Notes: generated by a model not told the origin, from the letters alone. Shown: positions 8,573 through 17,673, counted from the first letter of the stretch. The stretch is 64,000 nucleotides of DNA from Parablautia intestinalis (GCA_003612395.1 RAYQ01000020.1:1-64000); one strand, 5' to 3'. Numbers and translations are program-made.

Positions 8573-8771
8573 CCTTGTGCCTTATGAAACCATTATCAGA
8601 GCGACAAATGGAGAACCGGAAGCCGTAGAGGAAGTTTTGAAGCATTACAGCAAACAAATCCTCTTTGCCGCCTATGAAAGCGGACACGTCAACATAGATA
8701 CCGAGGACAGCATTAAACAACGGCTTATCACTGCCCTGTTCCAGTTCCGCTTTGACGGACAGGCTACATAA
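8559..8771 (+). CDS. Helix-turn-helix domain protein of conjugative-element type
   Basis: A 70-residue protein: MRIHNLVPYETIIRATNGEP, then EAVEEVLKHYSKQILFAAYE, ending with DTEDSIKQRLITALFQFRFD. This matches the small HTH_16-like proteins that accompany the sigma-like factor in Tn916/Tn1549-type elements. It overlaps the sigma-like gene by 14 bases, which argues for an original operon. No integrase or relaxase remains nearby, so the element is a fragment. Confidence 0.65.
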   Translation: MRIHNLVPYETIIRATNGEPEAVEEVLKHYSKQILFAAYESGHVNIDTEDSIKQRLITALFQFRFDGQAT

Positions 8772-8777
8772 TGGGAG

Positions 8778-9206
8778 GTGAGATTTGTTGGTAAAATACT
8801 TATACTTACATTCAATGATACGGAAGAAAAAGCAGTTGAGAAAGCCATAGCCGCCCTTGCCGATATGATACCGCTGGAAGCCATGCAGCCGCCACATTCC
8901 CCGGCACTGGTTTTTCTGGGATTGGAAATCAGGCTGCACCAGCACCGGGTACCGAAAGACGGTACAGACATTTATCTCACCCGTTTAGAATACGGCGCAC
9001 TCTACTACCTTGCCGCCAGTCCGGGGAGGGTATTCACAAAGGCGCAAATCTTTTAAGCCGTGTGGAGCATGGAAAGTGAAAGCTGCCAGTCAAGCGTTGC
9101 CAGCGTGATATGCAATTTACGGAAAAAGATAGAGCCGGACAACAAAAAGCCTACCTACATAAAGACCATTTTAGGCGTAGGCTACAAGTTTGTTTCCGAG
9201 GAATAA
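8778..9206 (+). pseudogene. Winged-helix response-regulator-like gene with in-frame stop
   Basis: A 142-codon frame encodes a degenerate receiver-like N-terminus and a C-terminal OmpR-type winged helix (LTRLEYGALYYLAASPGRVF, later SSVASVICNLRKKIE and TYIKTILGVGYKFVSEE). TAA at 9054-9056 interrupts it after KAQIF, where family members read an acidic residue. A single base change such as GAA to TAA would explain it. The downstream 50 residues are still well conserved, so the nonsense mutation is probably recent. It completes the sigma/HTH/winged-helix trio of an element remnant. Confidence 0.7.
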
Positions 9207-9244
9207 CAACCTAATAACCGTTGCCATTATCGGCAGTCAGAAAG

Positions 9245-9276
9245 CAGGAAATCAAGAAAAGGTTTCCTGTTTTTTT
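9245..9276 (+). terminator. Intrinsic terminator after the element regulatory trio
   Basis: CAGGAAA (9245-9251) pairs with TTTCCTG (9263-9269), followed by seven T. It is oriented with the upstream genes. Apart from this hairpin, 9207-9451 shows nothing recognisable. Confidence 0.7.
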
Positions 9277-9451
9277 GCACCCAATTTGTCAAATGCTGTT
9301 ATGAAAACACGAAAAGAAATTCCGAGAAACTTTGCCAGTTCTGCCTTGTCTTGCGTAGTAAGGAATAGAGAGATAAATTTTGCCGAAAAGTGGGCAGAGT
9401 CCCCACCCCGTCCGTGGAGAGTATCAGCAAAAGCCCACACAAGGGAAGCCG

Positions 9452-10501
9452 CTACTTTTTAGAGCAAGAAATTGCCGTAATCTTTTTCCTTATGAATATC
9501 ATGCCGATTGAAAATATAACAAAAATGGACGCGGTGTGAAAAATTACCCGGTTAATCCAAACATCCAGTTTATCCACCCGCTGATTGTGGATGAGCGCCG
9601 CACATATGTGCTCATACTCCCAACCCTGTAAAGGCCCGCCTTCTGCATAATCCCGACAATCGTTGGCACATCCGGCATAAAACCCGTTTTCATACGGAGG
9701 CTGTAAGTCCGAAAGCGTTATTTTCGTATCGTCTATGGAATAATTTTTGTGCTTTAAAAGCACAAGAGAGTTATAGGAATCCGGATCCTGAAATTCATAC
9801 TCGTACAGGCTGAATATTCCGTTTGAATAAACCAAAAAGACGGGCCTTACTTTTTTAGATACACGATCTTTCCACGCCCGATAGGGATAATAAAGCTGCC
9901 GCACAAGAAAATCTTCCGATAAATCCCGCTTGGCTTCCAATAGTGAAAGGCTATAGGCTCCCTCAAAAGCGGCGTCTATTTCAATTTGAGAGTTGTTCAC
10001 CGAAACAGTCATTGGCGCTTTCGTAAGAGAATTTTGAATATAGAAATCAAACCGGCCGGATCCCATACGACCTGACACCGTAGCATAAAGTACCTCTTCC
10101 TCCAAAAAATCCGCAAGCATACCCGAGGCTAAAGCGCAATTTATGGCAATGGCCTCGCTTGGAATATGATTTGCATTAAGGCTCTGAAGATTGGCGGGCA
10201 GGCAAATCCGGGTGATCGACTTATTTTTCCCTTCAAAAGGCTGGTATGCCTTAAAGCGGGAGAGCATATAGTCTCCCCTTGAGACCGGCAAAATAGCAAT
10301 CTGGTTTTTTGCAAAAATATGCGGCAGATTGATGATGTGGTCAAACTTTGCCATGAGCCGTGGCTCCCGGTATTCCTTTATTTGAGATGCCGAAATAATA
10401 AATTTCCCATGGGATTCTATGTGAGATAGAATATCATACTTTTCAAACAAAGCTTCCCATGCCCTGTCATTCCGGCTCTTTGGTTTTATCTGCTCACTCA
10501 T
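9452..10501 (-). CDS. Type II restriction endonuclease (partner of the Dam-type methylase)
   Basis: A 349-residue protein that overlaps the methylase gene by eight bases and is called a restriction enzyme mainly from that pairing. A PD-(D/E)XK-like core is visible at about residues 177-200: NSQIEIDAAFEGAYSLSLLE followed by AK, where acidic residues precede the E-A-K. Position-specific support such as YYPYRAWKDRVSKKVRPVFL is typical of these nucleases. The C-terminal 25 residues (HTASIFVIFSIGMIFIRKK) are oddly hydrophobic for a nuclease, so a late frameshift may have changed the tail. Recognition sequence is unknown. GATC is possible given the Dam-like partner. Confidence 0.7.
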   Translation of the reverse strand: MSEQIKPKSRNDRAWEALFEKYDILSHIESHGKFIISASQIKEYREPRLMAKFDHIINLPHIFAKNQIAILPVSRGDYMLSRFKAYQPFEGKNKSITRICLPANLQSLNANHIPSEAIAINCALASGMLADFLEEEVLYATVSGRMGSGRFDFYIQNSLTKAPMTVSVNNSQIEIDAAFEGAYSLSLLEAKRDLSEDFLVRQLYYPYRAWKDRVSKKVRPVFLVYSNGIFSLYEYEFQDPDSYNSLVLLKHKNYSIDDTKITLSDLQPPYENGFYAGCANDCRDYAEGGPLQGWEYEHICAALIHNQRVDKLDVWINRVIFHTASIFVIFSIGMIFIRKKITAISCSKK

Positions 10502-11330
10502 AGTTTCTTACCACTACCTCGTCAACCTGTCCCCTCTTTGTCCCGTCTGAATTAATTGCGCGTTTAGCTTTTACGATTGTAATATTGTAAGCAGCATACT
10601 GGTCTATAATAAAATCCGTTGCCGAATTGGAGAGCATAAATTTGATTTTGCGCCGGTTAAGCTCATCGCAGCACTGCCGCAGACGGATTTGTTCCTGACG
10701 GTCAAATCCCCCTTTTGCATAGCTTGTAAAATTGGCTGTGCCAGAAACAGGGTCGTAGGGAGGATCCAGATAAACAAAGGTTCCCTTCTCCACGTCCGCA
10801 AGTACCCGGGCATAATCAACACTGCTAAAGGTGACCTGCGCTCTCCCAAAGTAGGAGCTGACAGCCCTTAAGACAGGCTCATTGACGATATTCGGATTTT
10901 TATAATGTCCAAAGGGCGTATTAAATTCACCCGCATTATTTACCCTGAAAAGGCCGTTATAGCATGTTTTATTCAAATAGATGACACGCGCCGCCTTCTG
11001 CACTTCGGTCAGCTGCTCATATTGCTTTTTGTCCCTGTCCCAGTCGCGGACCCGGTAGAAATGTTCTTCCTCATTTGGATGCTCGCCTAAAAGCGCAATG
11101 AGTTCATCCACATTGTCTCTGATAACCTCGTACATTTGGATGAGCTCCGAATTAATATCATTCACATATGCAATATCGGGCTGCAATTTAAATAAGACGG
11201 CCCCTCCGCCCAGAAACGGCTCACAGTAAGAAGTAATACGTTTTGGAAACAATGGTGTTAAATCATCTAAAAGTTGTCGTTTACCACCAACCCATTTTAC
11301 AACAGGCGCAACAAGATGATCCTTTCGCAT
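10494..11330 (-). CDS. DNA adenine methylase, Dam/D12 class
   Basis: A 278-residue N6-adenine methyltransferase. Motif order fits the D12 (alpha) class: KWVGGKRQLLDDLTPLFP (about 12-29), YCEPFLGGGAVLFKL with the cofactor loop FxGxG (about 35-49), VNDINSELIQMYEVIRDN (about 56-73) and the catalytic DPPYDPVSGTANFTSY (about 168-183). It should protect host DNA against the linked endonuclease. The C-terminal KAKRAINSDGTKRGQVDEVVV is also typical of Dam relatives. The specificity could be GATC or another GAT-containing site. Confidence 0.92.
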   Translation of the reverse strand: MRKDHLVAPVVKWVGGKRQLLDDLTPLFPKRITSYCEPFLGGGAVLFKLQPDIAYVNDINSELIQMYEVIRDNVDELIALLGEHPNEEEHFYRVRDWDRDKKQYEQLTEVQKAARVIYLNKTCYNGLFRVNNAGEFNTPFGHYKNPNIVNEPVLRAVSSYFGRAQVTFSSVDYARVLADVEKGTFVYLDPPYDPVSGTANFTSYAKGGFDRQEQIRLRQCCDELNRRKIKFMLSNSATDFIIDQYAAYNITIVKAKRAINSDGTKRGQVDEVVVRNYE

Positions 11331-11425
11331 AATTCGTCTCCCTTTTTCGTTTTCGATTCACCGATACATTCTACCATACCCTGGAGGCGACTTCAATCAA
11401 AAAGCCTTTTTAAGCCGGTTTTCTG

Positions 11426-11947
11426 TTACAAATATTTATCATATGGTCCGTCCGGGAAAGGATTCTCCAGCCCCAAAACCCTTGGCCACAGCCCTGTATC
11501 GTCAATGATAAATCCCATTATCATTCCCATATGGCTGTGCAAATGCCGCATCTGCGCCAGAATCAGCGTAAATATACAATACTCGCATTCCGCAGGATAT
11601 TCCAACAACCTGTCGTCCGTAAGACAGGAAAGATACGTCCGCAATTTCTTTTCAATGCAGGTAAAATACTGCTCTATCTCGTTTCTGGAAAGAGTTTTTT
11701 GCGAAATAACGTCTAAATTGTTCAAATCCTTTTCATGAATGGACGGCTCCCGAAAATCCTTATCCCGCGGGTTAATATACCATAAATCCAGAGAATGCAG
11801 CATATGATACAGATGTTTCCAGCAGGGCATTTGACAATACTGCCTGTTCCATAATTCCTCCGGAACACAGTCAATCACATTTCTTACTTCCCATAAAGCT
11901 CTGTTTGTCTGTTCTTCAATGATTTTTATCAGGGTGTTTTGGTTCAT
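11426..11947 (-). CDS. DinB-like four-helix-bundle protein
   Basis: A 173-residue protein with the DinB/YfiT layout. The first helix LIKIIEEQTNRALWEVRNVI contains no metal ligand. His residues appear in WKHLYHMLHSLDLWYIN (about 42-58) and in LILAQMRHLHSHMGMIMGFI (about 126-145), the two places where the family binds a divalent metal. Members often act as thiol-dependent transferases or hydrolases, and the substrate here is unknown. It stands alone, convergent with nothing, next to the restriction-modification pair. Confidence 0.7.
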   Translation of the reverse strand: MNQNTLIKIIEEQTNRALWEVRNVIDCVPEELWNRQYCQMPCWKHLYHMLHSLDLWYINPRDKDFREPSIHEKDLNNLDVISQKTLSRNEIEQYFTCIEKKLRTYLSCLTDDRLLEYPAECEYCIFTLILAQMRHLHSHMGMIMGFIIDDTGLWPRVLGLENPFPDGPYDKYL

Positions 11948-12594
11948 GTCAGTAAACCTTGATCCTTTCTCTCATAACGATAAATTGTCTGTGTTTATGC
12001 TTTTACCCGGGTTGTGACAGTTCCTGCCGTGGCACACGAAAAGTATCGAAATCATGTTTGTTTTTCCTCCTGAAATGCCTCACCGCAGCGAAGCTGGCAG
12101 CCTCCCGTAAAACTCATATTTAATTTTCACTTTGATTTCCTCCATTCCTGAAATTTTTTGAAAGCAGAAAATTCAAGACTGGAAGGCGGCACACGGGATT
12201 GATAAAATGTCAGTAACAGACTTTTTCCGACAACGAAAAAACGCACCCGCGGTAATGGCGGTAGCCCATAAGGAAATATTGCAAAACTTATGACTTACGT
12301 CAGGTAAACGGGAAAAACAGAAAACTGCTATGCAAAAGGTTCACCGATTGCATAGCGTTTTTTCTCTTTTCAAAATAGCAAATATAACTTTTTCAATGTT
12401 CCAACGGAACGCACAGCCATTGCCCACGGCAATGATCTCAGGGGCTTGGGGACATGTCACCAACAAGCATTATTCAGAAATCCGTTTACGAAATTTCTGC
12501 GTATGGGCAGCTTTTACGTAAAGATGCATTGCCTGCCAGTAGTATAAGGAACTCAGGACAAGCTGGCTTTTTGTATACTATATAAACACAAAAA
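11948..12594. other. Gene-poor stretch with a possible transposase remnant
   Basis: I see no intact gene in these 650 bp. A short frame at about 12208-12285 reads MSVTDFFRQRKNAPAVMAVA and then HKEILQNL before a stop. This loosely resembles the C-terminal region of IS110-type transposases, but it is too short to call. A strong terminator lies at 12327-12363. Confidence 0.4.
12327..12363 (+). terminator. Intrinsic terminator
   Basis: GCTATGCAA (12327-12335) pairs perfectly with TTGCATAGC (12348-12356), followed by GTTTTTTC. It is oriented with the plus strand, downstream of the possible transposase remnant. Confidence 0.75.
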
Positions 12595-13482
12595 TTATTG
12601 CTCTGCTCCCCACTCTCTTTTCAGCTGGCTCAAAAATTCATTGGAAGCCCTTGAAAAAACTTGATACTTTTTCCAGACAACACACAATTCGGCTTCCATA
12701 CGCGGGTATAACGGTCTGAAACAAAGCTCGCTGTCGCCGATGGTATTGATGAGTTTATCTAATGCAATCACATAACCAAGTCCTTTCCTTACAAAATGAG
12801 AAGCATTATAAATCAGGTCATAAGTCATAACAACATTGAGCTTGCTGACGTCTTTTTTCAGCCAAGAAATCATTTCACTGCTGATGGATGCCTGATGGGA
12901 TAAGATCAAAGGCTTGTCCCACAAATCCTCCGCGCAGACAGATTCCTTTTCAGCCAGCGGGCTGTCTTTTCGCATCAATACGCCCCATGTGTCGGTCACA
13001 GGAAGTCTCATGTAATCGTATTTTGTCACATCAAAGGGGCCGATCAATAATCCGAAATCAATCAGCCCTTTATCTATTTTTTCTGTTACGATACCGGCAT
13101 CGCCGCTGTAAATGTGGTAATGGATCAGTGGGTTTTCCTTCTGCAATGTTGCGGCTGCCTGTGCAAAAAAGGAAATCGCATCGGTTTCGCCGCCACCGAT
13201 ATAAATTTCTCCGTTGATATTTTCGTTAGAGCTGCTAAGTTCCGCCTTTGTTTTTTCCATAAGGTCAATCATTTCTTCTGCTCGTTTACGCAGCAGCATC
13301 CCGTCCTCGGTTAGTGTGACCTTTTTGCTCCCTCGAATGAACAGTTGTTTTCCAACTTCTTCTTCTAAATCTTTCAGTTGTCTGGAAAGCGGCGGCTGCG
13401 TCATTTGCAGGGCTTGCGCAGCTTTCGTAATACTTTCTTCCCGCGCTACAGCGAGAAAATATTGCAATACCCGAATATCCAA
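12595..13482 (-). CDS. LysR-family regulator of the redox cluster (left copy)
   Basis: A 295-residue LysR protein. The winged helix reads MDIRVLQYFLAVAREESITK, then AAQALQMTQPPLSRQLKDLE (about 21-40). A typical substrate domain follows (GEIYIGGGETDAISFFAQAA onward, about 92-290). It is transcribed away from the plus-strand redox genes starting at 13623 across a 140-bp gap, so it probably regulates them. It is clearly paralogous to the LysR at 22033-22923, with shared residues across the whole N-terminal domain. The two regulators bracket the aldo/keto reductase and flavodoxin region. Confidence 0.88.
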   Translation of the reverse strand: MDIRVLQYFLAVAREESITKAAQALQMTQPPLSRQLKDLEEEVGKQLFIRGSKKVTLTEDGMLLRKRAEEMIDLMEKTKAELSSSNENINGEIYIGGGETDAISFFAQAAATLQKENPLIHYHIYSGDAGIVTEKIDKGLIDFGLLIGPFDVTKYDYMRLPVTDTWGVLMRKDSPLAEKESVCAEDLWDKPLILSHQASISSEMISWLKKDVSKLNVVMTYDLIYNASHFVRKGLGYVIALDKLINTIGDSELCFRPLYPRMEAELCVVWKKYQVFSRASNEFLSQLKREWGAEQ

Positions 13483-13622
13483 ATTTGCGACCTCCTTTTG
13501 GATTGATGTCTCCTATTGTATCAAAAGCTTCCATACTTTTCAAGTATGCAAAACCATTCTTTATACGTATTTGATATTCAAATACTACAGTTTTATAATG
13601 AGGCCAGAAGGAGGCAAGAGAG

Positions 13623-14322
13623 ATGGCAGAGGCAAACGATGTGTATGGAAGCATTTATCAAAACTTAATCGATGCTGGCTGCGATACGAAAACAACCGAA
13701 CAGTGTATGGCGCTTGTGGCCTGTATGCACAACAGATGGCTACTTATGGATTTGTGGCATTGGCGTTTGATCCCTCTTTTGGAGGAGAAAGCGGCGGCTC
13801 TGTCCGCAATACTGCTTCTCCCGATATTTTTACTGAGGATTACAGTGCTGCTGTTGATTACATCAGATTACTGGACTTTGTAGACCGGAACCGTATCGGT
13901 GTGATCGGAATCTGCGGTCTGTCCGGCATGGCGATCACCGCTGCCGGAACAGATACCCGTATAAAGGCCGTAGCAACCATGTCCATGTACGATATGTCTC
14001 GCGATATGAGCCATGATCACATGGATTATTATACCGAGGAGCAGCGTAACAAAATGTTTCTTCATGGACGGCTACTATGCCGGTAGCTTTCTGGAACTTC
14101 CCGCTGATGGCAAACATTAAAAAAGTTTCGCCCAGACCGATTTTGATGGTCGCCGGGGAAAATGCACACTCCCGCTATTATTCGGAGGATGCGTACAAAG
14201 CAGCATCGGAACCGAAAGAACTGCTGATTATACCAGAGGACGATCATGTTTCTTTATATGATGATATGGAGAAGATTCCCTTTGATAAGCTGAATCAATT
14301 CTTCAAAGAAAACCTAAAATAA
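13623..14322 (+). pseudogene. Fusion remnant: small regulator-like N-terminus joined to a broken alpha/beta hydrolase
   Basis: The first 32 codons (from MAEANDVYGSIYQNLIDAGC) match the start of a small Lachnospiraceae protein family related to the one at 21726. At about 13715 the homology switches frame to an alpha/beta hydrolase: GLYAQQMATYGFVALAFDPS and GVIGICGLSGMAITAAGTDT, a nucleophile-elbow region reading G-x-C-G-x-S-G. At about 14061 a second jump deletes the middle of the hydrolase and shifts frame into FWNFPLMANIKKVSPRPILM and AGENAHSRYYSEDAY, the C-terminal Asp/His region. At least two internal deletions are needed, so no active enzyme is expected. Confidence 0.75.
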
Positions 14323-14339
14323 GAACGGAGGACGATACA

Positions 14340-15260
14340 ATGAATACAACAATACCGAAAATCGCATTAGGAGCCTGGTCTTGGGGCGCTGGCGCTGCCG
14401 GAGGGGATCAGGTGTTTGGAAATCATCTTGCGGAGGCTGATTTGCAGCTGGTTTTTGAGAAAGCAATGGAATGTGGTCTGAACCTGTGGGATACTGCCGC
14501 TGTCTACGGTGAAGGCAGCTCCGAGCGTATTCTCGGCAATTTTATCAGAAATGGTAACCGTGAGGAGGTTATCATCTCCACAAAGTTTACACCGCAGATT
14601 GCCAGCGATTCCCCGGAGGCCATGCAGGAGATGCTGGACGGGAGCAAGGCGCGCCTGCATACAGATGTCATGGATATTTACTGGATTCACAATCCTATGG
14701 ATGTGGAGCGTTGGACTCCGAAGTTAATCCACCCTGCTAAGAGCGGCCAGATTAAGAAGATTGGCGTTTCCAACCATAATCTCTCCGAGATAAAACGGGT
14801 AAATGAGATTCTTGCGGCAGAAGGATTAAAAGTCTCTGCGGTGCAGAACCATTTCAGTCTGCTGCATCGTTCCTCGGAACGGGCTGGCATCCTCGACTAT
14901 TGCAAGGAAAACGGTATTACCTTTTTCGCCTATATGGTCTTGGAGCAGGGGGCGCTTACCGGACGATATAATGAAGCGCATCCTTTCCCGGCAGGAACCG
15001 GGCGCGGCCATGCTTACAATCCACATTTGAAGGAACTATCCGCGCTGATCGGGGAATTGTCCGTGATTGGCACACGCTTTAACGCAAGTCCCGCCCAGGT
15101 CGCAACAGCATGGGCGATTTCATTTCCAAAGGGACACTTCCGATTATCGGCGTGACAAAAGTAAAACAGGTCGAGGAGGCAGCGCAGGCGGCGCAGATCA
15201 CATTGACTGAAGAAGAAATCTGCCGTCTGGAAAAATTGGGAGATGAAACCGGCGTATGCC
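14340..15260 (+). pseudogene. Aldo/keto reductase disrupted by a 5-bp tandem duplication
   Basis: The frame opens with MNTTIPKIALGAWSWGAGAA and carries the AKR catalytic signatures: NLWDTAAVYGEGSSERILGN (Asp and Tyr, about 51-70), ISTKFTPQ (Lys) and MDIYWIHNP (His). After AWAIS the gene contains ATTTC twice in tandem (15117-15126), which shifts the frame to a stop at 15155. In the other frame the expected sequence KGTLPIIGVTKVKQVEEAAQ continues to about 15257. The last residues are lost where the gene runs into the acetyltransferase. Removing one ATTTC restores A-I-S-K-G-T. ATG 14340 follows GGAGG. A truncated 271-residue product could still be made. Confidence 0.8.
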
Positions 15261-15797
15261 GCATACGCAAATACGCTTTTTCAGGAGGCAATCCAGATCG
15301 GGATGGAAATGAACAACCGTTACCATACTCCGGCAGAATTGCGGGAGCTTATGGAACGGCTCACAGGAAAAAAGATTGACGATACATTTCGCTTATTCCC
15401 ACCGTTTTACACGGACTTCGGAAAAAATATCTCGATTGGGAAAGATGTATTTATCAATTCCGGCTGCCATTTTCAGGATCAGGGCGGCATTATCATTGGG
15501 GACGGTTCTTTCATTGGACACAATGTAGTGCTTGCAACCATTAACCATGACCTTGATCCGGCAAATAACCGTAAAAATCATTATGCGCCGATCACCATAG
15601 AAAGCCATGTCTGGATTGGCTCAAACACCACGATCCTGCCCGGCGTAACGATTGGGGAATGGGCTGTGGTGGCGGCAGGAGCCGTAGTGATAAAGGATGT
15701 TCCGCCTTATACTGTGGTGGGCGGTGTGCCTGCAAGGGTACTTAAAACCGTAAGAAATGATTCCGTTGAGGAGGATGTACATGAAAAAAATAGTTAG
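15243..15797 (+). CDS. Sugar O-acetyltransferase-like hexapeptide protein, N-terminus probably lost
   Basis: The frame gives 184 residues of the maltose/galactoside acetyltransferase family. MNNRYHTPAELRELMERLTG (about 23-42) is followed by FPPFYTDFGKNISIGKDVFI, CHFQDQGGIIIGDGSFIGHN and the active-site segment LATINHDLDPANNRKNHYAP with the catalytic His, then GVTIGEWAVVAAGAVVIKDV. Homology starts only near residue 9, in the sequence shared with the end of the broken aldo/keto reductase, and no ribosome-binding site precedes the start. A deletion probably fused the two genes and removed about 25 N-terminal residues. The product may be unexpressed. Confidence 0.6.
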   Translation: MKPAYAAYANTLFQEAIQIGMEMNNRYHTPAELRELMERLTGKKIDDTFRLFPPFYTDFGKNISIGKDVFINSGCHFQDQGGIIIGDGSFIGHNVVLATINHDLDPANNRKNHYAPITIESHVWIGSNTTILPGVTIGEWAVVAAGAVVIKDVPPYTVVGGVPARVLKTVRNDSVEEDVHEKNS

Positions 15798-16809
15798 CCT
15801 TGCGCTTCTTCTGTCGTTGGTATTCTCTGTGACGGCTTGTGGCCAGACCGTACAGACGAAAACGGATGCCGCCGGAAATATGGAAACATCTAAAGCGGCA
15901 GAAAGAGCGCAGGAAAGCGAAGAAGCGGCACCTACTGAGAGTGCTGCAACAGACACGGAGGAGGAAACGACTGTGAAAGCAGAATTTGATTTTGAAACAA
16001 AGACAGTCATGCTGGGCAGCGGCTATGAGATGCCGATCAACGGGCTTGGAACCTACAGTCTTCATGGGGATGAATGTATCAATGCTGTAAAATCTGCGCT
16101 GAACAGCGGCGTGCGTCTTATTGATACCGCCTCTGCATACGGCAATGAGGAGGAACTCGGTCAGGCAATCCGGGAGGCAATCGATGAGGGGATCATTCAG
16201 CGGGAGGACATTTTCGTTATCACAAAAATCTATCCGGGCAGTGAAATGGAAAACCCGGATCTGTCCATTCAGGCGTGTCTGGATCGTCTGAATATCGGCT
16301 ATGTGGATATGATGCTCCTGCACCACCCGGATGACAATGACGTGAAGGCATACAAGGCGATGGAGCAGTTTGTGGCAGATGGAAAGATTCGTTCCATTGG
16401 TCTGTCTAACTGGTATGTGGAGGAACTGACTGAATTTCTGCCGCAGGTGGATACGGTTCCCGCACTCGTGCAGAATGAGATTCATCCCTACTATCAGGAA
16501 AATGATGTCATCCCATTTATTCGGGATTTGGGGATTGTGGTGCAGGGCTGGTATCCTCTGGGCGGACGGGGACATACGGCAGAGCTGCTTGGCGATCCGG
16601 TGATTTCGGAAATTGCAAAAGCGCACGATGTATCTTCCGCACAGGTCATTTTGCGGTGGAACCTGCAAAAAGGCGTGGTAGTAATTCCCGGTTCCAGTAA
16701 TCCCGACCATATCAGGGAGAACACGGAGCTGTATCATTTCTCTTTGACAGAGGAGGAAATGGAGCAGATCAATAACCTTGACCGCGGCGAAAAACATGAC
16801 TGGTATTAA
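15781..16809 (+). CDS. Secreted lipoprotein aldo/keto reductase
   Basis: A 342-residue protein with a lipoprotein signal, MKKIVSLALLLSLVFSVTAC: the hydrophobic core ends in V-T-A-C, so Cys20 would be lipidated. A Glu/Ala/Thr-rich linker (about 21-68) leads to a complete AKR barrel: LIDTASAYGNEEELGQAIRE (Asp, Tyr), FVITKIYPG (Lys), MMLLHHPDD (His), GLSNWYVEEL, and VVIPGSSNPDHIRENTEL for the cofactor phosphate end. All four catalytic residues appear present. GAGGAGG precedes ATG 15781. AKRs use NAD(P)H, normally cytosolic, so an extracytoplasmic AKR is unusual. Loss of the signal or a non-NADPH role should be considered. Confidence 0.85.
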   Translation: MKKIVSLALLLSLVFSVTACGQTVQTKTDAAGNMETSKAAERAQESEEAAPTESAATDTEEETTVKAEFDFETKTVMLGSGYEMPINGLGTYSLHGDECINAVKSALNSGVRLIDTASAYGNEEELGQAIREAIDEGIIQREDIFVITKIYPGSEMENPDLSIQACLDRLNIGYVDMMLLHHPDDNDVKAYKAMEQFVADGKIRSIGLSNWYVEELTEFLPQVDTVPALVQNEIHPYYQENDVIPFIRDLGIVVQGWYPLGGRGHTAELLGDPVISEIAKAHDVSSAQVILRWNLQKGVVVIPGSSNPDHIRENTELYHFSLTEEEMEQINNLDRGEKHDWY

Positions 16810-16833
16810 AATACATAGATGGAGGAAATAGAC

Positions 16834-17418
16834 ATGAAGGTTTTAGCGATTAACGGCAGTGCGAGAAAAGATGGAAATACAGCGCTTCTTGTCAATACCG
16901 TATTTGAGGAACTGAACAAGGAAGGCATTGAAACGGAAATGGTTCATTTTTCCGGCCAAATAATGGAGCCTTGTAAGGCTTGCTGGGCCTGCAGCGGAAA
17001 GAAGAACTGCGTTCACAAAAAGGATCTGTTTCAGGAAATCTTTGAAAAAATGACACAGGCTGACGGAATCATTCTCGGTTCCCCGGTTTATACGGCAAAT
17101 ATGTCTGCAAATATGCAGGCGCTTTTGGAACGGGCATCGGTGGTGACGGACATGAACCGTAGCGAAAATCTGTTCGCACATAAAGTTGGCGCGGCGGTTA
17201 CGGCAGCACGCAGAGGCGGCGCACTTTCCACACTGGATTCCATGAATCACTTCTTTATGCTGCAAAATATGTTTGTAGTCGGTTCTTCCTATTGGCCGAT
17301 AGCTTACGGGCAGATGCCGGGGGATGTTCAGTCGGATGGAGAAGGTCTGGAAACCATGAGAAATCTTGGACGGAATATGGCTTATCTTTTGAAAGCGCTG
17401 GATAAAAGGCGGCGGTAA
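16834..17418 (+). CDS. NAD(P)H-dependent FMN reductase / flavodoxin-like protein
   Basis: A 194-residue protein with a flavodoxin fold. The N-terminal FMN phosphate loop reads VLAINGSARKDGNTALLVNT (about 3-22). A four-cysteine patch CKACWACSGKKNCVHKKDL (about 48-66) resembles iron-sulfur flavoproteins, and LGSPVYTANMSANMQALLER and TAARRGGALSTLDSMNHFF follow. ATG 16834 has GGAGG seven bases upstream. It is the close relative of the protein at 55460 and lies 24 bp behind the lipoprotein AKR. It probably passes electrons from NAD(P)H to small acceptors in the redox cluster. Confidence 0.85.
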   Translation: MKVLAINGSARKDGNTALLVNTVFEELNKEGIETEMVHFSGQIMEPCKACWACSGKKNCVHKKDLFQEIFEKMTQADGIILGSPVYTANMSANMQALLERASVVTDMNRSENLFAHKVGAAVTAARRGGALSTLDSMNHFFMLQNMFVVGSSYWPIAYGQMPGDVQSDGEGLETMRNLGRNMAYLLKALDKRRR

Positions 17419-17420
17419 CG

Positions 17421-17555
17421 ATGAAAAAATCAATTTGTGTACTGCTTTCCTTTGGACTGCTGTTTATCATGGCCGGTTGTGGAAATATTGCGGCAGGGGG
17501 TGGGCAGGAAAGCGTTTCGGAACAGACGGAAGTGTACTGTTATAGGATGAGATAA
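17421..17555 (+). pseudogene. Remnant of a lipoprotein gene (signal peptide only)
   Basis: A 44-residue frame starts MKKSICVLLSFGLLFIMAGC, a clear lipobox signal, continues with a Gly/Glu/Ser linker and then stops. It resembles the beginning of the flavodoxin lipoprotein at 21044-21706. The ATG lies two bases after the upstream stop, so the gene was probably co-translated. The body of the protein is missing. Confidence 0.7.
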
Positions 17556-17673
17556 TTTTGAAACCGCTTATCCGCATACGGAATAATAGAAATATATTTT
17601 TTGAACAAAATTGACCGCCCTATTTACCCTCAAAAATGAACTATATAGTAGAGGGATATTTTTTCCGTTAGGA

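Noticed and set aside
12208..12285. IS110-like transposase C-terminus
   Set aside because: Only about 27 residues with weak resemblance; not enough to name an element.
13214..14086. A 290-codon plus-strand frame crossing the LysR promoter into the hydrolase
   Set aside because: The first 130 codons are antisense to the LysR gene and only the tail has real homology. It arises from deletions joining frames.
15742..16797. A 351-codon minus-strand frame opposite the lipoprotein AKR
   Set aside because: It has no recognisable domain and mirrors the high-coding AKR; the plus strand has signal peptide, ribosome-binding site and catalytic motifs.
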